Under the pieces are notes generated by a model. The model was not told where the DNA came from and searched no databases. It saw nothing but the letters and a program-made list of their open reading frames with translations. A stretch of DNA of 23,524 nucleotides from CAYLNH01 sp964384625. Lineage in GTDB: Bacteria; Verrucomicrobiota; Lentisphaeria; JABSQK01. Below are positions 17,366 to 23,052 of the stretch, in pieces. How positions within the stretch are numbered: position 1 is the stretch's first letter; each line of letters starts with the position of its first letter. The stretch lies in NCBI GenBank assembly GCA_964384625.1, contig CAYLNH010000098.1, positions 1 through 23,524 on the forward strand. Reading direction: 5' to 3'. The translations under genes and the position numbers were made by a program.

Positions 17366-17950
17366 CTAAAAAGGGATGTCGTCGATGGACTCGTCGTCGT
17401 CGACGTCAAACGCATCATTGCTGTCGTTGCCGCTGTCGTCCTGCGGGAACGGCGGGGGCTGCTGTTGCTGCTGTTGCTGCTGTTGCTGCTGTTGCTGCTG
17501 TTGCTGCTGTTGCTGCTGCGGCTGCTGTTGAGCGCCCCAGTTGCTGCCCTGGTCCTGATTGTAATTGCTGGAGCCGCGGTCCTGGTTGTAGCTGCTGCCG
17601 CCGCCGCCGGAGCTGTCATTCCGGCTGCCGAGAAACTGCACGCGTTCGCCGACGACCATGAGCTTGCTGCGGCGCTGGCCGGTATTGCGGTCTTCCCACT
17701 GATCCAGCCGCAAACGGCCCTCAACCAGGACGGGCGCGCCGCGCTGGAGGTACTGATTGCAGGTTTCTGCCTGGCGGCCCCAGACGTCAATATCGACAAA
17801 CGTGGTCTCTTCGCGGTTGCTGCCGCTGCTGTCGCGGAACCGCCGGTTTACGGCCAGCCCGAGCTGACACAGCACGCCGCTGCCGGCTTGCCGCATTTCC
17901 GGATCCCGGGTCAGGTTCCCCATCAGAATTACGCGATTGTATGACGCCAT
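17366..17950 (-). CDS. ssb: Single-stranded DNA-binding protein with polyglutamine linker
   Basis: SSB coats single-stranded DNA during replication and repair. The 194-residue protein has an OB-fold domain to about residue 107 (MASYNRVILMGNLTRDPEMR, then FVDIDVWGRQAE and LVEGRLRLDQWED). The linker begins with a Gly/Ser/Asn stretch, then QQQ, one Pro, twenty consecutive Gln and PPPFPQ. The tail is acidic and ends DDIPF, the conserved tip that recruits partner proteins. GGGAGAG lies 6 bp before the ATG. The repeat-coded linker is the only odd part; the binding domain and tip look fully functional. Confidence 0.96.
   Translation of the reverse strand: MASYNRVILMGNLTRDPEMRQAGSGVLCQLGLAVNRRFRDSSGSNREETTFVDIDVWGRQAETCNQYLQRGAPVLVEGRLRLDQWEDRNTGQRRSKLMVVGERVQFLGSRNDSSGGGGSSYNQDRGSSNYNQDQGSNWGAQQQPQQQQQQQQQQQQQQQQQQQQPPPFPQDDSGNDSNDAFDVDDDESIDDIPF
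17459..17530 (-). repeat. 9-bp tandem repeat encoding the SSB polyglutamine tract
   Basis: On the plus strand the unit CTGCTGTTG occurs six times without change from 17459 to 17512. It is followed by CTGCTG, one CGG and a further CTGCTGTTG ending at 17530. On the coding strand the unit reads CAACAGCAG, three glutamines. The array gives 20 Gln, one Pro, then 3 Gln. Gain or loss of a unit keeps the frame. Confidence 0.97.
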
Positions 17951-17981
17951 GAAACTCTCCCTTCCGTTTCGCCGCCGTGGC

Positions 17982-18311
17982 TTAGGCTTTGGCCGATTGC
18001 TTTTTCTCGATCACCGTGACGGCCGGCTTGTCGTAGACGAAGACCTCAAGCCGCAGCACGGTATTGTTCAGGCGATAGCGGTCTTTCAGCTTGCTGATGC
18101 TGTCGGTTTCCGCTTCGAACACCAGGTCCCAATAGAGACCGGCGGTCTTCTTCCGGATCGGCGCGGCAAACTGCTTGCGCCCCATCTTCTCATTGCTGAC
18201 GACCTTGCCGCCCAGTTCCGTCACCACGGCTTCCACGTCGTTCATAAACGCTTCGCCATGGTCATCGACGCGCTGGGGGTCGAGAATCACGATCGCTTCG
18301 TACTTCTTCAA
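17982..18311 (-). CDS. rpsF: 30S ribosomal protein S6
   Basis: S6 pairs with S18 on the small-subunit platform. The 109-residue protein opens KKYEAIVILDP and contains RKKTAGLYWDLVFEAE, both standard for S6. The end is KQSAKA, without the long acidic tail of enterobacterial S6. The start codon is TTG at 18311-18309, which overlaps the pth stop TGA as TTGA; no ATG gives a full-length N-terminus. AAGGA lies 9 bp upstream. Translation is therefore probably coupled to pth. Confidence 0.95.
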   Translation of the reverse strand: MKKYEAIVILDPQRVDDHGEAFMNDVEAVVTELGGKVVSNEKMGRKQFAAPIRKKTAGLYWDLVFEAETDSISKLKDRYRLNNTVLRLEVFVYDKPAVTVIEKKQSAKA

Positions 18312-18952
18312 AGTTCCGTTTCCTTACTGCTCTCTTCGTTGTCGTTGCCGGGCGGGTCCGGCTCCCGGAGGTCAATCCGGTTAAACTCATTCATTGCCGT
18401 TTCCATGCCGCGTCGGCAGGCGGTCTGAACGGCGTCAACAGCGGCGTTCATCACCGCAATGTGGAGGTCGTGCTCCACTTCGTCAAATGGACCCAGGACA
18501 TGATCGGTCATGTCCCGACCGTCTTGCCGGCCGATGCCGAGCCGCAGCCGGCAGAAATTGTCGGTGGCCAGTTCGGCGATGATCGAACTGACGCCGTTGT
18601 GGCCGCCGCTGCCGCCTTTGAGCCGCAGCCGCAACCGGCCCAACGGCAGATCCGCATCATCGTGGATCACCAGAATCTCAGGGGGCAGGAGGTCCTGCTC
18701 CCGCTGTAGGCGGGCGACCGCCTTGCCGCTGAGATTCATATATGTCAATGGCTTCTGCAACAGCAGCGCGCGGCCGGCGTAACGCGTCGACCAGATGTGG
18801 CTTTCGGCAAAGTGCCGAGGTTCATCCGGCCGCCGCGGCAGACTCGCCAACAGCGCGTCAATGACCTGAAAACCAATATTGTGGCGCGTCGTGGAATAGT
18901 CGCTTCCCGGGTTGCCGAGACCGACAACCAATCGCGGGCAGATTTGCTGCAT
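18308..18952 (-). CDS. pth: Peptidyl-tRNA hydrolase
   Basis: Pth releases peptides from tRNAs that dropped off ribosomes. The 214-residue protein has the family signature LVVGLGNPGSDYSTTRHNIGF with catalytic His24. It also has YMNLSG (Asn73), VIHDDADLPLG (Asp98) and GGSGGHNG (Asn119), matching the E. coli active-site residues His20, Asn68, Asp93 and Asn114. About 20 charged residues at the C-terminus extend past the usual end and overlap the rpsF start. It follows rplY by 27 bp; that neighbour pairing is common in bacteria. Confidence 0.96.
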   Translation of the reverse strand: MQQICPRLVVGLGNPGSDYSTTRHNIGFQVIDALLASLPRRPDEPRHFAESHIWSTRYAGRALLLQKPLTYMNLSGKAVARLQREQDLLPPEILVIHDDADLPLGRLRLRLKGGSGGHNGVSSIIAELATDNFCRLRLGIGRQDGRDMTDHVLGPFDEVEHDLHIAVMNAAVDAVQTACRRGMETAMNEFNRIDLREPDPPGNDNEESSKETEL

Positions 18953-18979
18953 GACTGACCGTCCTGCTGCTGGGGGCGC

Positions 18980-19672
18980 CTATTCCTCCTTCGCGGCGTC
19001 GTCGCCGTCGGCCGCGGCTTCTGCACCTTCGGCGCCTTCGCCTTCTTCGCCTTCCAGACCTTCGCCTTCCAGACCTTCCAGACCTTCCTCGCCTTCTTCG
19101 GCAGCCGGCTCTTCTTCAACGATGCGCGGCATGTAGACGTGGGCGAGCATCTGGGTCTCGTCGGAGATGACGATCTCGACGCCTTCCGGCGGGGTCAGTT
19201 CGGTAATCAGAATCTGGTCGTCCAGGTCGAGGTGCGAAACGTCCATCTCGATCTGTTCCGGCAGGTCCGCCGGCAGACACTCGACTTCGATCTCAAACAG
19301 CATCTGATCGAGAATGCCGCCCTGGCTGGTGCCGACCGGATCGCCGACGGAGACCAGCGGCACGGTCGTCTGGATCCTCTGGTCCATGCGGATTTCGCGG
19401 AAGTCGACATGCAGGAGCTGGTTCTTCAGATAGTCCCACTGGGCTTCCTGAACCAGAACCTTCTTCTCGTCGTCGCCGACTTTCAAGGTCAGGATTGACG
19501 GGTGCCCGACGGCCCTGGTCAACTCCAGGGCGTCGGCGGTGACTGTCAGCCTGGATTCGGCGCCGCCGTAGACGACGCAGGGAATGCGGCCGTTGCGGCG
19601 TAGACGCCGGGCCGGTCGGGAACCGGCTTCTTCGCGCGGCTCGCAAACCAGCAGATCGATGTTCTGTGCCAT
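18980..19672 (-). CDS. rplY: 50S ribosomal protein L25/general stress protein Ctc, with acidic repeat tail
   Basis: L25 binds 5S rRNA. The 230-residue form has the 5S-binding N-terminal domain (SRPARRLRRNGRIPCVVYG, then LLHVDFREI) and the C-terminal TL5/CTC domain (VECLPADLPEQIEMDVSHLD). From about residue 185 the tail is almost only Glu, Gly, Ala, Leu and Asp, with repeated EGLEG and EGEEG units. Such acidic tails occur on Ctc proteins, but this one is very repetitive at the DNA level too. It appears to be the first gene of the long array. Its start has AGGA about 12 bp upstream and a leader of about 130 nt. Confidence 0.95.
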   Translation of the reverse strand: MAQNIDLLVCEPREEAGSRPARRLRRNGRIPCVVYGGAESRLTVTADALELTRAVGHPSILTLKVGDDEKKVLVQEAQWDYLKNQLLHVDFREIRMDQRIQTTVPLVSVGDPVGTSQGGILDQMLFEIEVECLPADLPEQIEMDVSHLDLDDQILITELTPPEGVEIVISDETQMLAHVYMPRIVEEEPAAEEGEEGLEGLEGEGLEGEEGEGAEGAEAAADGDDAAKEE

Positions 19673-19716
19673 AATCGCTCAGTCCTAAATCAATTTTCAA
19701 AGGGTCCGCAGACCTA

Positions 19717-19755
19717 CGGCAAGAGCGATTCGGAATGCGTCGGAACCACTTGCCG
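19717..19755 (-). repeat. Long-loop hairpin in the rplY leader
   Basis: CGGCAAG (19717-19723) pairs perfectly with CTTGCCG (19749-19755) around a 25-nt loop. It lies between the predicted promoter and the rplY ATG, so it would be in the 5' leader of the array. It may be a ribosomal-protein autoregulation site, but no known motif is recognised. Confidence 0.35.
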
Positions 19756-19809
19756 AAGCGATAGATCCACCGTGCAAGCCGGCGGGGATCCACGAACAGA
19801 AAAGGGGAT

Positions 19810-19837
19810 ACTATATATGAGGGTAAGGCAGATGCAA
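19810..19837 (-). promoter_or_regulatory. Probable promoter of the rplY-pth-rpsF array
   Basis: On the minus strand TTGCAT (19832-19837), a 16-bp spacer and TATAGT (19810-19815, 5/6) lie about 138 bp before rplY, in the 200-bp gap after map. The implied start is near 19803. Confidence 0.45.
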
Positions 19838-19872
19838 CAGAAGTTTTCGACAAATCCTGACTTTTACCCGCC

Positions 19873-20718
19873 TCAGGCGCTGAGGATGTCAACGCCTGTC
19901 TCGGTCACGGCCAGGGTATGTTCCCACTGGGCCGAGAGTGAGCCGTCTTTGGTCACGGCCGTCCAGCCGTCCTTGAGAATGCGGCAGTCGGGCCGGCCGG
20001 CGTTGATCATCGGTTCGATGGTGAAGACCATGCCGGGCTGCATGACGGGGCCCTGCCCGGGTTCGCCGACGTGAAGGACCTCGGGCGGTTCGTGAAACTT
20101 CAGGCCGGTGCCGTGCCCCGTAAACGCGCGAACGACGGAAAAGCCGTTGGCTTCGGCGTGCCGCTGGATATGGTAGCCGATGTCCCCGAGCGTCGCGCCG
20201 GGGCGGACCTGACGGATCCCGAGGTCGAGGCATTCCTCGGCAACCTGGACCAGCCGGCGGGCGTCCGCCGGCGCGTTGCCCAGCACGAACATCCGGCTGC
20301 TGTCGCCGTAATAGCCGTCGACGATGGAGGTGACGTCGATGTTGATGATATCGCCGTCTTTGAGCTCCGTGGCGTCAGGGATGCCGTGACAGATGACGTT
20401 GTTGATCGAGGTGCAGACGCTCTTGGGGAAGTCGCGGTAATTCAGCGGCGCCGGGACGGCGCCGTGTTCGACGGTGTACTGGTGGACCCAGGTGTTGATG
20501 TCGTCGGTGGTGATGCCGATGCGGATGCGCTCCGCCACCAGGTCCAGGATCTCCCGGGTCAGCCGGCAGGCGCGGCGGATGCCGGCGATCTCCTCCGCGG
20601 TTTTGATGCGGATGTTGCGGGACATCCGCCGGGGATTCTTGTCGGCCGACATGTGACAGCGTTTGTATTTCCGACCGCTGCCGCACCAGCAGGGATCATT
20701 GCGAGACAGTTCATTCAT
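19873..20718 (-). CDS. map: Methionine aminopeptidase type I with N-terminal SEC-C zinc motif
   Basis: This enzyme removes the first methionine from new proteins. The 281-residue protein begins with a SEC-C-like motif, DPCWCGSGRKYKRCH (Cys10, Cys12, Cys21, His22). A type I catalytic domain follows. The residues expected for metal binding and catalysis are all present: His111 (ICHGIPD), Asp128 (INIDVT), Asp139 (YYGDSS), His202 (GHGTG), Glu235 (TIEPM) and Glu266 (QWEHT). SEC-C fusions to this enzyme are known in other bacteria and may place it at the ribosome or SecA; that role is inferred. The ribosome site is weak. It sits upstream of the rplY promoter and may be transcribed alone. Confidence 0.96.
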   Translation of the reverse strand: MNELSRNDPCWCGSGRKYKRCHMSADKNPRRMSRNIRIKTAEEIAGIRRACRLTREILDLVAERIRIGITTDDINTWVHQYTVEHGAVPAPLNYRDFPKSVCTSINNVICHGIPDATELKDGDIINIDVTSIVDGYYGDSSRMFVLGNAPADARRLVQVAEECLDLGIRQVRPGATLGDIGYHIQRHAEANGFSVVRAFTGHGTGLKFHEPPEVLHVGEPGQGPVMQPGMVFTIEPMINAGRPDCRILKDGWTAVTKDGSLSAQWEHTLAVTETGVDILSA

Positions 20719-20756
20719 ATGCTACGGGCTGCACCCCTTTGTTCATGTCAGCCAGC

Positions 20757-20784
20757 AATGTAGTCCGGGTTGGGTCAATCGCAA
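20757..20784 (-). promoter_or_regulatory. Possible promoter for map
   Basis: On the minus strand TTGCGA (20779-20784), a 16-bp spacer and TACATT (20757-20762) lie 39 bp before the map ATG. Matches are moderate. A perfect dyad (20765-20789) covers the spacer and the -35 box. Confidence 0.3.
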
Positions 20785-20789
20785 CCCGG
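20765..20789. repeat. Perfect dyad over the possible map promoter
   Basis: CCGGGTTG (20765-20772) and CAACCCGG (20782-20789) are perfect complements around 9 bp. Overlap with the -35 box and spacer of the possible map promoter makes an operator a reasonable reading. Confidence 0.45.
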
Positions 20790-20793
20790 GATT

Positions 20794-20819
20794 ATCGAGC
20801 CGGCGGTCGGCGGCTCGAT
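20794..20819. repeat. Second perfect inverted repeat upstream of map
   Basis: ATCGAGCCG (20794-20802) and CGGCTCGAT (20811-20819) pair over 9 bp with an 8-bp loop, starting 5 bp after the previous dyad. There is no T run on either side. Function unknown. Confidence 0.45.
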
Positions 20820-20884
20820 TCGCCGGGCCGGCGCGGTCGTCGTCTTCTTCGACGAAACCATTGCCTTCAGTTTTGCGCCGCCGG

Positions 20885-20913
20885 TTGAGATCGAGGACAG
20901 ATCTTCCTACAAT
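20885..20913 (+). promoter_or_regulatory. Sigma70-like promoter for the small secreted protein gene
   Basis: TTGAGA (20885-20890, 5/6), a 17-bp spacer and TACAAT (20908-20913, 5/6) form the best consensus match in the window. It is 83 bp before the ATG at 20996. The implied start is near 20920, giving a leader of about 75 nt. Confidence 0.55.
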
Positions 20914-20933
20914 CAGCGGGACAAGCCGCAATA

Positions 20934-20952
20934 AACGCCGGCGCCCGGCGTT
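20934..20952. repeat. Tight GC hairpin in the leader of the small secreted protein gene
   Basis: AACGCCGG (20934-20941), a 3-nt loop and CCGGCGTT (20945-20952) pair over 8 bp. Read on the minus strand it is followed by TTTATT, like a weak intrinsic terminator for antisense transcription toward map. On the plus strand it lies in the mRNA leader with no T run. Confidence 0.5.
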
Positions 20953-20995
20953 CTCCGGGCAGTTGCATAAACCGTAAGATGAAAGGATTCGAACG

Positions 20996-21520
20996 ATGAA
21001 ACCGATCATGCTGCTCTGCCTGTTGCTCTCCGGTCTGCTCGGCGCCCAGGAAGTCGACCCGGCAATCGCCGAATTCATGGAGAAATACAGCAAACACGAC
21101 AGTTACAAGAAAATCGAGTTCCGCACGCTCAAAGCGTCCAAGGACGAATTGGAGAGCAGGAATACCAAGGTCTACTACGAAGGCCGCTATCTGGGATTTA
21201 CCGACGCCTTTCCGGAGTACATCGAGGACTCCGGTTTCAAGCCGTCCCGATACTTCATGATCGGGGTGGTCAGCACTAACGTCCCGGTCTTGATCAAAAA
21301 GAACAAGGACTACGAAGCCCTGTTCGCCAAGCTCAAGAACGGCGCCGTCGTCCGCGTCTACGGCCGCCTGGAGGACTTCCGCAAGAAACCCCACCGGGCC
21401 ATGATGCCCGACTACTACTTCAAGGTCGCGCATCTCCGGGTGCTCAGCCCTGAGCCGGCGGCCTCGAAGACGCCAAACGAGAAACCGCGGCGGCGGCCCA
21501 TCCGCCCGTTCCGACGCTGA
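20996..21520 (+). CDS. Small secreted protein of unknown function, possible OB-like fold
   Basis: The protein has 174 residues. It starts with a short Sec signal peptide (MKPIMLLCLLLSGLLGAQ), with cleavage likely near residue 17-19. The mature part begins with a charged helix, then alternating strands (VYYEGRYLGFTDAF, SRYFMIGVVSTNVPVLI, GAVVRVYGRLEDF) that could form a small beta-barrel of the OB type; this is only a pattern reading. The tail is a basic Pro/Arg-rich segment (RRRPIRPFRR). AAGGA lies 9 bp before the ATG. It precedes the ABC cassette by 101 bp on the same strand. The stop is followed by TTTTTT (21522-21527), but the only nearby stem is short (5 bp) and too far away to be a convincing terminator. 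Confidence 0.65.
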   Translation: MKPIMLLCLLLSGLLGAQEVDPAIAEFMEKYSKHDSYKKIEFRTLKASKDELESRNTKVYYEGRYLGFTDAFPEYIEDSGFKPSRYFMIGVVSTNVPVLIKKNKDYEALFAKLKNGAVVRVYGRLEDFRKKPHRAMMPDYYFKVAHLRVLSPEPAASKTPNEKPRRRPIRPFRR

Positions 21521-21538
21521 CTTTTTTCGCCGCAATGC

Positions 21539-21567
21539 TTGATTCGAGGGAACGCTTCCTCTATCTT
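21539..21567 (+). promoter_or_regulatory. Possible promoter for the ABC cassette
   Basis: TTGATT (21539-21544), a 17-bp spacer and TATCTT (21562-21567) each match 4/6. They lie 55 bp before the TTG start at 21622. This is moderate support only; read-through from the upstream gene is also possible. Confidence 0.3.
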
Positions 21568-21621
21568 CCGAGTCTTATTCCGCGTCCGTGAACGAGCGCA
21601 ACCGCCAATTGAGAGAGCATT

Positions 21622-22389
21622 TTGAGCGAGACTGAAACGGCTGACCAGGCCACGGAGCCCGCAGCTATTCGAGATATTGTCATCCGCGCCCTCGATGTGA
21701 AACGATATTATTATGGGGACGGGGTGGTCACAAAGGCGCTGGACGGCATCACCCTGGACGTTTTCCGCGGCGAATATCTGTCGATCATGGGGCCGTCGGG
21801 CTCCGGCAAGTCGACTCTGTTCAATATGATCGGCGGAATCGATGCGCCGACCGAGGGCATGGTCTTCATTGATGAGATCGATGTGGCCCAGTTGGACAGC
21901 TATGAATTGGCCTGGATGCGGTGCCATAAGATCGGCTACATCTTTCAAAGCTACAACATCTTGCCGGTGTTGACCGCTCTCGAAAATGTTACCCTGCCGA
22001 TGGTGTTTGCCGGCTTGTCGCCGGATGACGCCCGGGACAAGGGCAAGGAGATCCTGAACTGGGTCGGTCTCGGCGAGCGCGTCTTTCATCGCCCCTACGA
22101 AATGTCCGGCGGCCAGCAGCAGCGCGTCGCTATCGCCCGCGCCATCGCCAATGACCCGGTCATCATTCTGGCGGACGAGCCGACTGCGAATCTGGACGTG
22201 GTCACCGGCAAAGAGATCATTGAGCTTCTGCTGCGCCTCAAAAACGAGCATAATGTGACGGTTATTTCGGCGACGCACGATATGAAAATGCTGGATGCCT
22301 CGGATCGAATCCTCTGGATTCGCGACGGCCAGGTGCAGCGCCTGGAAGAACGCCGCAACATCAACATCGAAGTCGGCGGAATCGAGTAG
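21622..22389 (+). CDS. ABC transporter ATP-binding protein, LolD/MacB type
   Basis: The 255-residue ATPase has Walker A GPSGSGKST (57-65), Q-loop FQSYNILP with Gln109, signature MSGGQQQR (161-168), Walker B IILADEP with Glu186, and switch His219 in SATHD. The start is TTG at 21622 with GAGAGAG about 5 bp upstream; no ATG lies near this N-terminus. This ATPase class powers FtsX-like permeases that move lipoproteins or peptides, or act as mechanotransmitters, rather than transporting small molecules. The permease gene starts 3 bp later. Its core is nearly identical to the second ATPase at the window end: both share a run from RGEYLSIMG through FNMIGG. Confidence 0.93.
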   Translation: MSETETADQATEPAAIRDIVIRALDVKRYYYGDGVVTKALDGITLDVFRGEYLSIMGPSGSGKSTLFNMIGGIDAPTEGMVFIDEIDVAQLDSYELAWMRCHKIGYIFQSYNILPVLTALENVTLPMVFAGLSPDDARDKGKEILNWVGLGERVFHRPYEMSGGQQQRVAIARAIANDPVIILADEPTANLDVVTGKEIIELLLRLKNEHNVTVISATHDMKMLDASDRILWIRDGQVQRLEERRNINIEVGGIE

Positions 22390-22392
22390 TCT

Positions 22393-23052
22393 ATGGCCAA
22401 ACCACAGAACATCCCCGCTCAGAAACCGGTGTCCTGGGCGGTCGCCTTCAGCGTGAGCTGGAGCGGCCTCAAACGCCGGTTCCTACGATCCATGATTACC
22501 ATGGTCGGCGTTATCCTCGGCATCGCCTTTCTGGTTTATATGCAGGTGACCAACAACATCACCACGGCGCTGGTCGCCGTGAACAACACGGAACTGAATC
22601 AGAAACTGCAGGAAAAAGGCGTGGATATCTACGCCGAAACCGGCACCGACAGCACGATGCTGCTGCTGATCGGCCTGTCGCTGCTGATCTGCCTGGTCGG
22701 CATTGTCAACTCGATGCTGATGAGTGTCACCGAACGGGTCAAAGAGATCGGCACCCTGAAATGCCTCGGTGCGATGGACTCGTTTATCGTCAAGGCCTAT
22801 TTCATTGAATCCTCCCTCCAGGGCGTCATCGGCACCCTGATCGGCATTACCATCGGTCTGGTCGTCGCCCTGGTTGTCGCCCTGGTCGGATACGCCAGTT
22901 ACGTGATGCCGAACCTGCCTTGGGGCGCCGTTGCCGTCAGTCTGCTGATCGGTTTCGGCGTCGGCGCCTTGATTTCGATCATCGCCTCCGTCGGTCCGGC
23001 CTTCATGGCTGCCCGAAAAGAACCCGTTGAAGCCATGAGGGTTGAAGAATGA
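22393..23052 (+). CDS. Minimal FtsX-like ABC permease lacking the large extracytoplasmic domain
   Basis: The protein has 219 residues, while MacB/LolC/LolE-type permeases usually have about 400 to 650. It has the standard N-terminal motif (GLKRRFLRSMITMVGVILGIA) leading into TM1 (about 33-52), TM2 (88-110), the coupling motif SVTERVKEIGTLKCLGA (111-127), TM3 (about 142-168), TM4 (178-203), and the ending AARKEPVEAMRVEE. Between TM1 and TM2 there are only about 35 residues instead of the usual 200 or so of MacB-type periplasmic domain. All four helices are intact and no frameshift is seen, so this looks like a real short form. It could pair with a longer permease further downstream. Its end overlaps the next ATPase as ATGA. 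Confidence 0.85.
   Translation: MAKPQNIPAQKPVSWAVAFSVSWSGLKRRFLRSMITMVGVILGIAFLVYMQVTNNITTALVAVNNTELNQKLQEKGVDIYAETGTDSTMLLLIGLSLLICLVGIVNSMLMSVTERVKEIGTLKCLGAMDSFIVKAYFIESSLQGVIGTLIGITIGLVVALVVALVGYASYVMPNLPWGAVAVSLLIGFGVGALISIIASVGPAFMAARKEPVEAMRVEE

Noticed and set aside
17330..17944. A plus-strand frame with a leucine run opposite ssb
   Set aside because: The leucines are the antisense reading of the CAACAGCAG repeat. SSB on the minus strand is certain.
19871..19885. CCTCAG-GCG-CTGAGG hairpin at the map stop as a terminator
   Set aside because: The stem is only 6 bp and the transcribed strand continues CGGGTAAAAG with no T run.
21490..21527. Terminator after the small secreted protein gene
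   Set aside because: A T6 run follows the stop, but the nearest stem (GGCGG/CCGCC) is 5 bp and about 14 bp away, too far for a classic terminator.
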